This document shows positions 31,469 to 41,752 of a DNA stretch of 64,000 bases, in pieces. Location: assembly GCA_025765615.1 (NCBI GenBank), contig JAIVFJ010000049.1, forward strand, positions 62,001 to 126,000, written 5' to 3'. The DNA comes from Zopfochytrium polystomum (lineage: Eukaryota > Chytridiomycota > Chytridiomycetes > Chytridiales > Chytridiaceae). Within the stretch, counting starts at the first letter, position 1. Each line of letters begins with the position of its first letter. Both the position numbers and the translations under genes were made by a program. The notes under the pieces are model-generated. The model did no database searches and was not told the origin of the DNA. It saw only the letters and a list, made by a program, of their open reading frames with translations.

Positions 31469-32443
31469 ACCATACTCACATGTACCATTGATATATTGAA
31501 GGTCTCGAATGAGGATCTCAAGTGGTGGTTGCTTGGGTCCTTGCTGAAGGCGCCAAGATATGAGACTGCTGGTGCCAAGTCTGGTTGTGTGTGTGTTGTC
31601 AAATAGTTGATGCCACCAAGGATTGCTTGGTAGAGCTGTTGATTTGCTGTGGGTTCATCATTTTCTCGAGGTTGAAGAGTGAGAGGACTGGGGAGAGCAG
31701 CTACTGCTGTCTTCTTTCCATTGACTAGGTCTGCATGGTGTTGGAGTAACTCTTTGGTGTAAGCTCGTTGATGCAAGTAGATGCCAGTTGGCGTTCGATG
31801 AATTTCCATATTCAGTATGGTCTTGATATGACCTAGTTCGCGGAGCTTATAGAAGGATTTTAGCAAATTGATGGCAGAGGTGATTTCCTCTGTGTGCCCA
31901 AAGAAACAAATATCATCGACATAGATTGCAATGAAAATAATACGTTCCTTTGTGCACTTGAAGAGGATCCACGGATCTGCTGCGCTTTGTTGGTAGCCGG
32001 CAGACTTGAGACGACCAATGAGTTCCTGGTACCAACAACGCCCCGCTTGCTTGATACCGTTGACAGCTTTGTGCAAAAGCCAGACCTTGCCATCTGAACA
32101 GTAGCCATCTGGTTGCTCCATGTAGATGGGGACAGACATCAAGTTTGCTATTGAGGTAGGCATTGCTAATATCGACCATGGCTGTGTCCCAACCGTTTGA
32201 GGCTGTCATAGCAAGGAGCCATCGTAGACTATTGATGCGAACAACAGGAGAGTGAGTGTTCCAGAAATCAACGCCACGACGCTGTGTAAAGCCCTTCGCC
32301 ACTAGTCGTGCATGAAAGCGCTCAATGCTGCCGTCTGGAATATCCTCTGCTGCTGAGGTGCTGAGGCGAGGGAAACTGTCTACTGCAAACACAAGGTCAT
32401 CCAATCGATGAGTGATTACTCTACCAGTGCTGATGTCAATCAA
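31276..32443 (-). pseudogene. Copia reverse transcriptase
   Basis: Frames 32443-31913 and 32163-31276 overlap. Motifs are RFHARLVAKGFTQRRGVDF, the NTHSPVVRINSLRWLLA block, DISNAYLNS, LHKAVNGIKQAGRCWY, and catalytic IYVDDICFFG near 31920. A shift near 32110 follows the DISNAYLNS motif. Confidence 0.9.
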
Positions 32444-32485
32444 ACGAGCAATGGAACGACCAATGTTTCCAATGTAAATTGCTGG

Positions 32486-32890
32486 TCAGGCACGTTCTGC
32501 AAGCTTTTTAAACTGATGTGTTTGTCCACGTTCCTTTGCTGTGATGTGATACAAACATCCTGAGCCAAAAACTCTGAATTGACTGATGCATGGAGGGAAT
32601 CCAAGAAGCGTTTCAACTGGAGATAGTAATCCATGGCTGAGGACAGGAAGTGTATTGATGATATCCACTGCATGTCGAATTGTGTATCCCCACCATGACC
32701 TTGGTGAACCAGCATGTCTTAGAAGGGATCGTGTGACATCCATGACTGTTCGAACTGCTCGCTCTGCTTTCCCATTCAGCTCATGTGTATGAGGTGGACT
32801 GACTTCGACGCGGATGCTGCGTGATGCACAGAAACAGTTAAAAGCGAGTGAATTCAGCTCCCCACCATCAAAGCAGAAGCCCTTACACAA
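32486..32890 (-). CDS. Copia integrase C-terminal half
   Basis: Reads RVEVSPPHTHELNGKAERAV, the third catalytic (Glu) motif of Copia integrase, then WWGYTIRHAVDIINTLP, and the post-core FRVFGSGCLYHI segment. The middle catalytic Asp lies at or near the frame break. Confidence 0.8.
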   Translation of the reverse strand: MCKGFCFDGGELNSLAFNCFCASRSIRVEVSPPHTHELNGKAERAVRTVMDVTRSLLRHAGSPRSWWGYTIRHAVDIINTLPVLSHGLLSPVETLLGFPPCISQFRVFGSGCLYHITAKERGQTHQFKKLAERA

Positions 32891-33827
32891 ACATCCCTAA
32901 CTGTCTCCAATTGTTGGATGATCTTAATGGCCTCCAGTAGTGCTTCTGACTTTCTCCAAAGGTTTGTTGACCAGAGATAATTACTTGCATAGTCAATGGC
33001 AAAGAGAGCAAAGCCATATTGTCCTCGAAACTTTGGTTTGACTTCCACCAGATCAAAGGCTAAATGTTCGCCTGGTAGTTTATCTGGAGGATCTGTATGT
33101 GGAATAGCAGCACGAGTCTGTTTGGCAATAATGCAGGCCTTACACGGTTCTTCAAGCAAGTCCAGCTTAATGTCAGGAAAGTCAGCACATGTACGGCGCT
33201 CCTTCATTGCTCGTAGTCTTGCATAAGGGATATGGCCGAGGCGTTCATGCATGCGCTGAGTGTTTGGAGCTTTGCTGTTGAGAAAGGCTGTGCATATACT
33301 GAGTGTATCAACTGGTTCTGCAGAGCTGAAGAGGTTGTAAAATTTACTGGCGCAGTGTGCAATAAATTGTTTGCTGTAGTTGAAGTTGGGGTTTGCTGCT
33401 GTTGGGAACCATTGGAGACCATGTCTAAGAATCATTTGAAGAACGGCTGGATCTCCTTCCTCAGGACTGCTACGATAAATAGTGCCAGGTTGAAGGTCTC
33501 GTGCAAGATGGAAGAAGCCACATAGTTGTAGGTCCCGATCAGCGACCAAGTTGACAGGACATTCTGGAGCATATTGGGCACCTTCAATTATAAGTGTGAT
33601 GTTGTTGGCGAGTGGTATGAGGGCTGTGCCGAATCCTTCACAAGTAAGAATAGGTCCTTCTTTGGCGATACGCATGCTAGATTTCTGGTGAGTATAACTA
33701 TAGGAATGAAGAGAGAGAAATCTCGAAGCGTTGTGACATTGCAACCGTTGTTGATGAGTACAGGAAAAGAAATAGGAAGAGAAGGGACGTTAACTGCAAA
33801 TGCCCGGATTACTCCTGGGCCATCCAA
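32854..33827 (-). CDS. Copia protease remnant and integrase N-terminal half
   Basis: The protease-like start (frame 33827-33588) shows FPVLINNGCNVTTL where a D-S/T-G triad is expected, so the catalytic Asp is Asn. The main frame 33744-32854 then carries the pre-integrase zinc finger (MHERLGHIPYARL ... CKACIIAK, HHCC) and the first part of the integrase core (HLAFDLVEVKPKF with the first catalytic Asp). A shift near 32880 separates it from the rest. Confidence 0.8.
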
Positions 33828-34171
33828 AAATCCTGTTGACTTTCATCTTGTTCAGTCTCTGATTGGAGTTCCGTTTCCATCCACATTTGCTGTTCTGCAG
33901 CATACTGCTCACTTTGCTGGTCACCCCAATCACCGTTCTGTAGCAGAAGTGCTTGGTTTTCAGATATCTGCTGTTGTGGAGGGTTTGGTTGCTGGAGTAA
34001 GAGCGCATTTGGATTTGCTGGTGGTCGATGCTGTTGCTGTTGCTGCAATTGCTGAAGAAATGTGTTGGCACACTGTCGAGCAACATGACCATAGCCTCCA
34101 CATGCATGACATTGGACTCCAAAAGACTGTTGCTGTGCAGGGTACCAACTTCCCCCAGAGCCACGTCCCAT
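33809..34171 (-). CDS. Copia Gag nucleocapsid part with CCHC knuckle
   Basis: Contains QCHACGGYGHVARQC, a classic CX2CX4HX4C knuckle near 34100, followed by a Gln-rich tail with a CAG-type run. It binds the element RNA. Frame-shifted relative to the capsid part. Confidence 0.8.
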   Translation of the reverse strand: MGRGSGGSWYPAQQQSFGVQCHACGGYGHVARQCANTFLQQLQQQQQHRPPANPNALLLQQPNPPQQQISENQALLLQNGDWGDQQSEQYAAEQQMWMETELQSETEQDESQQDFWMAQE

Positions 34172-34228
34172 TGCAGTACCACCAGTTGCTGTTCCACGTG
34201 AACTTTGTCCTCGCCATGTTCCTCGGCC

Positions 34229-35359
34229 TCAGCTAAAACCACCATATGTGCGCAGTGTGTACTGTTGGGACCGAGGGTTTTGGTACTGCAAGGTTGTTGC
34301 GCGGATATTAGGATACAGCTGGTACTGCTGAGGTTTATGATAACTGCCACAACCACAGAGTTGACTATAGTGTACTTTTGGCCGAATAATTACATTTGCT
34401 GTTGGTGTAGTGACTTCTGGAATGGCTGTTGTCAGATCCTGCTCCTGTTGTGCTGCAAGTCGATCCCGCCTCTCATCATATGTGTTTTGGTGGGCAGTAG
34501 ATTTAAATAAGGTGATTAGTTTAGTCAATGATGAAACAGAAGTGATAGGATTCCCTGCAAACATGAACGTATTGGCAACACCCATATCGATTAGGGTGTT
34601 GTTCAGGGCAGATACGAAGACTCGCACAACTTTGGAAAATGGTGTGATGCGACTGTGGATTTCCACTGATGAACTTTCTGCAAAACTTTCTACTTTGTGG
34701 TAAGCTGTAATGAAGCGCATTGCAAATGACTCGGATGATTCTGCAGGTTCCATTTTTATACGTTTGAAATCATCAATAATTTCCTTTGCTAATCCTTGAT
34801 CTGTTGTTCGACATGCAATCGCAATTTCTCCAAGCAGTGTGTAGGCAAATATCTGCCCTCGTTGGGGGAACTGTGGTAGAAGCTCTGGTTCAACATGTCG
34901 TCGAATGAGAAGGATACAGTATGCGTTCTGGTCTTCTGTCCCTGGGAACCATTTGACTGGCTCACACCCGTCTTGTGCAAATGCATAATGCTCGCCGTGA
35001 TTGGGCCCCCTGCGTACTCTGCATGTTGGGCCGACATTAGGATCATTGGGGTCCACTTGATCATTGCGCAATAGGTTAATTCGGTCTGGGTCAACGCAGT
35101 GGCAGAGACCATTGCTTTTGTTGGATAGTTCTGAAATTAGGTCGTCCAGCCAATCTCCAAAATTTGCTGCGCCTTTGAGGATGGGGAATGCACGGGAAGC
35201 ATACTTGATTTGATCACGCTCGCTCATGCTTGGGAGGAAAATGTGTGAGAGCTTTGCAGGAGAATAGAAATTTGAAAGGCAGTGATTTCCCTGATTTAGT
35301 GGTAACCCTTCGTAGGGAATAGTAGCAGTCTTTAAGTCGACACTCAACAAGCATGACAC
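34229..35359 (-). CDS. Copia Gag (capsid region)
   Basis: A 376-codon frame; the conserved part starts around MSERDQIKYASR, with ILKGAANFGDWLDDL matching the Copia gag N-terminal fold (short alpha-helical region with FxxWxxxL). No transmembrane or catalytic motif. It ends near 34229, with the zinc knuckle in the next frame. A near-identical copy lies on the plus strand at 36486-37505. Confidence 0.8.
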   Translation of the reverse strand: MSCLLSVDLKTATIPYEGLPLNQGNHCLSNFYSPAKLSHIFLPSMSERDQIKYASRAFPILKGAANFGDWLDDLISELSNKSNGLCHCVDPDRINLLRNDQVDPNDPNVGPTCRVRRGPNHGEHYAFAQDGCEPVKWFPGTEDQNAYCILLIRRHVEPELLPQFPQRGQIFAYTLLGEIAIACRTTDQGLAKEIIDDFKRIKMEPAESSESFAMRFITAYHKVESFAESSSVEIHSRITPFSKVVRVFVSALNNTLIDMGVANTFMFAGNPITSVSSLTKLITLFKSTAHQNTYDERRDRLAAQQEQDLTTAIPEVTTPTANVIIRPKVHYSQLCGCGSYHKPQQYQLYPNIRATTLQYQNPRSQQYTLRTYGGFS

Positions 35360-35621
35360 GACACTTGATGGTCAAGGTATGGGTGTGGATAGGTGGTGTA
35401 GCCAAGTTTGCACACGTGTGTAGTGACTTGAGGACAAGAAAAAACGTGTGTGTAGCGAGTTGGGACGAGAAAAACAGACTTGTCACGGATTTGAAGCGAA
35501 AAATGAGTGTTAGATTTTGGGTTTTTGCAGTAAGCAGTGTGCAGGAGCAACACCTCACACTGTGGTGCATGGGAGCACCAACTGTGATGAGGATTTGGTG
35601 CATTTTTTGTCACCTGGTCTT

Positions 35622-35768
35622 TGTCACAATTTTGTATAAAGCCAAACAGCATACATTGTACAACAGTCCCCCACCTCAGCTTCACCATCACAAGAGAGTG
35701 GTCCACCAGAGTAGTTCACCACCATCCACAAACAGCAGCAGTCATTTCTTTCATACAAAATTGTGACA
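35622..35768 (-). repeat. 5' LTR of the Copia element
   Basis: 147 bp bounded by a perfect 16-bp terminal inverted repeat (TGTCACAATTTTGTAT and its complement), with TG...CA ends. It lies 260 bp upstream of gag. Confidence 0.85.
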
Positions 35769-36485
35769 CATCCCAATCATCTGGAGTATAAACAACGTGC
35801 AGAACACAGCAACACACTTGAAAAGCGCACAGAACGAGCAAACAGAAGCAGTGCCACTCGCCATCACACTATCAACTTGCTCAGTTTTTGTACCCCCACC
35901 ATTCCACCACATCTACACCACTTTTAACACTGGAGAAGACGTTTCAACGTTTGTTTTTTGCTGCAAAAGCGTCGTGCAACGTGCAACAGATCAGCCACAT
36001 TGGAAAACGCGCAAAACAACCGAAAAACGTCCGAAACGCGACCTTCTAGTTTGCCCACTTCTTTCAATCACTTTAGGCATCGCTTACCACCACAGGAAAG
36101 AGCCAGTTTCACTCTACCTCTCCACCAAACGTCGTGATCCTCGACTGGTTCCTTACAGAATAACAGCTGTCCGCGTTTTTACTGTTCAATTAGCACTCAA
36201 CTCGTCGAATTTGCTGTATTGGAGCTTCCCACCAACACAACTCAGCCAAAACCCGACCAAATCACTTAAAACCAAATTCTCTGCAATCAGCAACTACTGA
36301 TCTACGTGGGGCAACTCAGTGATTCTCCAAATTCGTCCTTGGCCTCGTGGGATATTGAGTTACAAGCTGCATCTGCATTTGGGCCCATCTAGTCACTCAA
36401 TTTCGCTCCAAAAACGTGACAAGTCTGTGTTTCTCAACACCAACTCGTTACACACATCACCTATCCACCTATCCACACCCATACC
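35769..36485 (+). other. Spacer between inverted Copia gag copies
   Basis: Contains a 167-codon plus-strand frame (35797-36300) without recognisable domains. From about 36410 the sequence is a diverged match to the leader of the minus-strand Copia (GTGACAAGTCTG, CACCTATCCACACCC), so it is probably the leader of a related plus-strand element. No LTR recognised on this side. Confidence 0.5.
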
Positions 36486-37631
36486 TTGACCATCAAGTGT
36501 CGTGCCACACTTGTTGAGTCTGCTACTATTCCCTACGAAGGGTTACCACTAAATCAGGGAAATCACTGCCTTTCAAATTTCTATTCTCCTGCAAAGCTCT
36601 CACACATTTTCCTCCCAAGCATGAGCGAGCGTGATCAAATCAAGTATGCTTCCCGTGCATTCCCCATCCTCAAAGGCGCAGCAAATTTTGGAGATTGGCT
36701 GGACGACCTAATTTCAGAACTATCCAACAAAAGCAATGGTCTCTGCCACTGCGTTGACCCAGACCGAATTAACCTATTGCGCAATGATCAAGTGGACCCC
36801 AATGATCCTAATGTCGGCCCAACATGCAGAGTACGCAGGGGGCCCAATCACGGCGAGCATTATGCATTTGCACAAGACGGGTGTGAGCCAGTCAAATGGT
36901 TCCCAGGGACAGAAGACCAGAACGCATACTGTATCCTTCTCATTCGACGACATGTTGAACCAGAGCTTCTACCACAGTTCCCCCAACGAGGGCAGATATT
37001 TGCCTACACACTGCTTGGAGAAATTGCGATTGCATGTCGAACAACAGATCAAGGATTAGCAAAGGAAATTATTGATGATTTCAAACGTATAAAAATGGAA
37101 CCTGCAGAATCATCCGAGTCATTTGCAATGCGCTTCATTACAGCTTACCACAAAGTAGAAAGTTTTGCAGAAAGTTCATCAGTGGAAATCCACAGTCGCA
37201 TCACACCATTTTCCAAAGTTGTGCGAGTCTTCGTATCTGCCCTGAACAACACCCTAATCGATATGGGTGTTGCCAATACGTTCATGTTTGCAGGGAATCC
37301 TATCACTTCTGTTTCATCATTGACTAAACTAATCACCTTATTTAAATCTACTGCCCACCAAAACACATATGATGAGAGGCGGGATCGACTTGCAGCACAA
37401 CAGGAGCAGGATCTGACAACAGCCATTCCAGAAGTCACTACACCAACAGCAAATGTAATTATTCGGCCAAAAGTACACTATAGTCAACTCCGCGGTCGTG
37501 GCAGTAAACAAGTTTCTGTGAAAGAGGCCAACGACCTGGTGGAACAGCTGAGCGCTGACTACATCAATGCGCTTTCAAGTGTTCTACAAGCTGCTGCCTT
37601 GGACATGAGTCAGAACAGAAGAAGCTGCTAG
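36486..37631 (+). CDS. Plus-strand copy of Copia gag fused to unrelated sequence
   Basis: 36520-37505 is nearly identical to the reverse complement of 34342-35324, including a 107-codon alternative frame that is identical in both. After GRGSK the protein becomes KQVSVKEANDLVEQL and an amphipathic helix not found in the other copy; after a shift near 37610 this continues as KLLEAQRFMETGAYSKSIL and a Lys-rich end at 37717. The gag part is truncated before the zinc knuckle. Confidence 0.7.
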   Translation: MTIKCRATLVESATIPYEGLPLNQGNHCLSNFYSPAKLSHIFLPSMSERDQIKYASRAFPILKGAANFGDWLDDLISELSNKSNGLCHCVDPDRINLLRNDQVDPNDPNVGPTCRVRRGPNHGEHYAFAQDGCEPVKWFPGTEDQNAYCILLIRRHVEPELLPQFPQRGQIFAYTLLGEIAIACRTTDQGLAKEIIDDFKRIKMEPAESSESFAMRFITAYHKVESFAESSSVEIHSRITPFSKVVRVFVSALNNTLIDMGVANTFMFAGNPITSVSSLTKLITLFKSTAHQNTYDERRDRLAAQQEQDLTTAIPEVTTPTANVIIRPKVHYSQLRGRGSKQVSVKEANDLVEQLSADYINALSSVLQAAALDMSQNRRSC

Positions 37632-38276
37632 AGGCTCAACGTTTCATGGAAACAGGGGCATATTCCAAATCAATTCTTGAGAACATTGAACGAATTCAGA
37701 AGAAGAAGAACAAATAATCCCAGGAGCTGGCTCAGTCACATGCTCGCCTGGGACTATTTCACACCTATATTTTCCCAGAATTCACAATTAAAAGAGCTTA
37801 GAGGAACTTCTGGTATGCTCTTGCTCTTTCCTTTTTTCCGTGTAGAAAATCTAATGCCACCACTTTTTTGTCCAGCTGGGACTTGTTTGGCTGGTGCAGC
37901 ACTTTCTCCAGCAAGTCAGCATGAAAGATCGAGTCCTAAGAAAGCAGAGAAATCTGCATCTTCCATTGAGGCATTTTCAACTTTCATTGTGTGACAAATG
38001 CAGTCAATATTGTCAAGTTGGGCGAGCCTCAGTGTTCAAGTGCCAGCGTCCTCGCTGTGCAGTTTGTGAAGAGCGTGATTGTTCTTCTTGAAGCACTCTC
38101 AGACATGAAACACTCAGGAGTTTGAAATATCGTCGTAATCAAGACCCGCCCACCCTGCTGGGAATAGATTGGAGGATTTTTTTGTTCCTTTTGTCGTTTT
38201 TTAACTCTTTCTAATCTCCATAGTTTCTTTCCGCCTGGTCGCTATTGCTCAACATAAAGAGTAAACAGGAGCTGAA
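37632..38276 (+). other. Remnants with a Cys-rich ORF
   Basis: A short plus frame (37894-38091) ends with CDKCSQYC then FKCQRPRCAVCEERDC, spaced like a zinc-binding module, perhaps the tail of a transposase such as a piggyBac-type C-terminal finger; this is a guess. Upstream frames are broken. 38100-38276 is the CNOT2 promoter side. Confidence 0.35.
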
Positions 38277-41087
38277 ATGTCATTCTCGTCAATCGCTGCG
38301 TCGGGCGGTGCAGGGCCTCTGACAACTGCAGCAGCAGCAGCAGCAGCAGCAGTAGCATCAACGCCGTCAACAGCAACAACAGCAACTGCTCCAGCACCAG
38401 GACCAGCAGCAGCAGCTACAGCTGCAGCAAGTCCGTTCGGTTGGTCCCTCCCTCCCCCCCCCCCCCTTATCCAGCTGCCCACCTCCCACCCACCCACCTT
38501 TTTTAACTCGCCAGCCACACGCTGGTGTGGGCACGACTGGCTCTCGCGGTGGTTGGGCTGAAACGCAAATGACTTTGAGTACCTAAAATCGTGTAATATG
38601 GCCGTGTCCACTTCCGATCTGAGGCGACGGAGGGCGAGACGAGCTCGACGATGGCTGGGACATTGTTGGCGAAGCGCGGGATCGTGGCAACAGAGAAAGA
38701 AAAAGAGAGAGAGATAACTCCATGGTCGTTGGCGTGAATGAGTGAACCGACTCGTGAGTCTCTCCAGTTCAGGCAGAAGCCCTCTAGTCTGTGCATCTGC
38801 AAAGGGTAGCGGCACCGGTGATCTGGAGGAGGCTGGGTCCCACGTTCAGCTCGCGCGCCTATCCCGCCCGAACAGCTATTTCTGATCGAGTTTCTTTCCG
38901 CTCTTTGCCCTACCTAATACAGGACATAATCCAAACGGCATCGGGAGCAACCTTTCGACAGCAAACGCAGTCGGAGCATCAAATTATCTCGCGTCGCTAA
39001 ATGCCCTGGCGACGAATTCCCAGCCACCCCCAAACTCCAGAGATCGCTTCGGCGGGCTCCGTCCGGCCTATCCCAACTCGCAGCAGCAGCTGGATCCCGA
39101 GGCCGCGTTCAGTATAGAAGACTTCCCAGCGCTCGGTTCCACCGGGCAATCATTAGGCCCGGGGGGACCCGCAGCCTTGCTCGGGCTCGGCGGCGGAGGG
39201 GGCCCGACGGCCTCGTTCAACCCAATGGGAGGAGGAATGGGCGGCCCTGCTGGATTCATGGGGGCAGCAAATCGGAACGCGCAGATGTTTGGACCGTCAG
39301 CGCCGCGCTTGAGCCAGCAGCAGCTACCGCAGCAGCCGCAGAGCCAACAACTGCATCAGCAGTTGGGAGGATTGGACCCGTCCGCGGGCCTGAAGCGGCC
39401 GATGAACCAAGCGGGCTTTCCCCCGCTCCAAGGACCTGGAGCGCTTGCGGGCGGAGGCCAGCTAAATTACGCGAAAGCGTCGTCCGTTCCATCCGCTGGA
39501 TCTGTCGCATCGCTAACTGCTGCGATGCAAGGTATGACGGGACTGTCGGGAAACCCGCAGCAGCAGCAGCAGCAGGGACTTACCGTGTTTGGGAGCCAAG
39601 GGCCAAGATCGGGGGCGATTTTGTCTATATTGCAAGGCCAGCAGCAGCCAGTCGCGGGAGGCTTTGGTAATGCCGGTGTCAGCGTTCCACCAGCTCTTGG
39701 AACAGGGGCCGCAGCGCAGCAACAGGAGCCACCGATCCTACTGCAACAGGGACGATCGCTCGCTCCGAACGGGGTCGGCACCATCGGGACGACAGCTGCG
39801 ACGACGAATCCGAGCGCTCCTGGTGCCGTGCAGACTGCTAACCTCGCCAGCGGTGACCGTTTCGGACTTCTTGGGCTAATCGATGTGATTCGAATGACGG
39901 ACCCTGACATGAACATGCTAGCACTGGGTAGCGATCTGACAAGCCTTGGATTGGATCTGAATTCCCCCGACTCACTATGTCCAGCCTTCATGTCGGCTTT
40001 CTCCCAAACACCGACGGACGGTGCCGAACCGCACTTTTCCCTTCCATCATGCTACCGCATTCCTTCTGCCAACGTCCCACCAGCACTCAGCCGAATTTCA
40101 TTACTCTCGGAAGAGTCGCTATTTTACGCGTTTTACTCATTTTGCCGCGACGCGGTTCAGGAGGCAGTCGCGCAGGAGCTGTTTAACAGGTCGTGGCGGT
40201 ACCACAAGGAGAGGCAGGTTTGGATCACAAAGGAGGTGATTATCACTGGGCCTGATCCAAGCAATCCGGGCGGACCGCCAATTACCACCGGTACCACAAC
40301 TGTGGCGCCCTCCGTTAAGACAGCCATGGCCGCGACCTCCAGTGCCGCGAACGTTGGCAACTCGGCTGCGGCATTTGCTGGGCCACCGCCCGGCCAGATT
40401 CCGACAGTAGACCGCGGCACGTTCATCTACTTTGACCCGGCCCTGTGGCAAAGAGTTAAAAGCGTGGCTACAATCAGTTTGGACGCGCTGGAGGAGCGTG
40501 CGCCGCCAGGGGGAAGCCCAGGCGGTGAGTCGGCCACAGGTGGCGCTGGTGATGGCGTGGCCGAAGGTGCCGACGGGGCGAGACCGGCGTCCGGGGCATC
40601 ATCGACACAGCCAGGACGGCTAGAAGACGGCAGTGCTGCGGTGGGTGGTGGCTTGGCGATGAACGGGACAACCGAAGGCACAGCCTCCATTGGGGACGGA
40701 AGTTTCCCGCCAACCTACGCAATCAGCAACAACAACAGCAACAGCGTCAGCACCTTCGGGGCTGTCAAGGCACCACCAGTGCGTGCAGGGGAGGAAAAGC
40801 CAACGGCGGTGGCCGGCAGCGCGCAAGCAGCAACAGCATTAACCAAGCAGCCCTTGCTGCCGCCGGCGAGAGGGCCCTGGACGTCGTCGGCAGCCGGTGG
40901 CGCTGTTTCGTTGGCGGCTCTGCCGGCTGGTGGGGGCGTTGGTGCACCTGGACTTGCGCGGACGGCCGGGCCACCTGGGATGGGCGGCGGCGTTGGCGGT
41001 TCTTGGGGCCAGAGCGCGGGCGCCGGAGCAGTAGGGGGCGGCTTCTTTGGAGGAGGAGGAGGAGGAGGAGCAGTGAACGGTCGGTAG
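38277..41087 (+). CDS. CNOT2: CCR4-NOT complex subunit 2
   Basis: Exons 38277-38430 and 38923-41087 join in phase (donor GTCCGT, acceptor ACAG), about 770 residues. The N-terminus is Ala-rich and disordered. Then come EDFPALGSTG (the family motif near the middle), Gln- and Gly-rich stretches, and TDPDMNMLALGSDL, the linker conserved before the NOT box. The NOT box reads LPSCYRIPSANVPPALSRI, LFYAFYSFCRDAVQEAVAQE, RSWRYHKERQVWITKE, then after about 60 extra residues RGTFIYFDPALWQRV. About 200 low-complexity residues follow, absent from most homologues I know. CNOT2 with CNOT3 docks on CNOT1 in the deadenylase complex that shortens mRNA poly(A) tails. The family call is firm; the exon 1 start is less so. 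Confidence 0.9.
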
Positions 41088-41752
41088 GGCGGGCTGTTGG
41101 TCGGTCGATAGCGAGCGGATGTTGGCTGATGGTTTGATTGCTGATTATTAGATGGAAAGATGGGATGGATGGGGGCAGATGGGCAGATGGATGGATGGAT
41201 GGATGGGTGTGGGTGGACGGATGGACGGATGGACGGTTGCTCTGTCTGTCTGCGCGTCTGTCTCTGATGGTTCTGTCTGTTCCTTTCTTTCCTGCGTCTG
41301 TTCTTGACTCAGTCTCTGTCCCATCCCGCCCTCCATCGAGTCATATTGCGTGTTGGATTTTGCAGGAGTGGAGAGAGCGAGAGAGAGTGAGAGAGGGAGA
41401 GGGCCAAAAAAAGATGATCGATTGCCGTGGCAAAATTATTTGCAAAGCGAGAGAGAGAGAGAGAGTGTGTGTGTGTGTGTGAGCCGAGAACAATGGGAGA
41501 CGGAGAAAAAAGGCTCTTCTTCTTCTTCTTCTTCTTCTTCTGTCGCTGTCTCTGTCTCCGTCGGTCTCTGTCTCTGTTCCTCCACCAAACAGGAGATAAA
41601 AAGAAAACGACCACTTCAGACCACAACCGTTTTCTTCGCTTTCCAAACACCCCAACCACCGAACCAACCAACACAAACTCGTACCCAACCAACACATCCT
41701 TCAGCGCCGCCGCTTCTCTTCTCGCATATCCTTCACTTCTCTAAAAAAAATA
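41088..41752. other. CNOT2-aldolase intergenic region with microsatellites
   Basis: Holds ATGG tetranucleotide repeats (41160-41235), GA and GT runs (41365-41480), TTC trinucleotides (41516-41541) and a CT-rich stretch, then CAAC-rich sequence and an A-rich leader (CTAAAAAAAATA) directly before the aldolase ATG. No ORF looks real. Confidence 0.6.

Larger units (their letters stand above)
30775..35768 (-). mobile_element. Ty1/Copia LTR retrotransposon
   Basis: Sense is minus. It has a 147-bp 5' LTR (35622-35768), gag with a zinc knuckle, a degenerate protease, integrase, RT and RNase H in the Copia order, and a truncated 3' LTR (30775-30814). Frames shift between gag and knuckle, between the integrase halves and within RT, so it is not intact. 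About 5 kb. Confidence 0.92.

Noticed and set aside
38249..38815. 188-codon minus-strand ORF opposite CNOT2 exon 1
   Set aside because: Low-complexity Ala/Val stretch caused by the CAG-type repeat on the other strand; no conserved motif.
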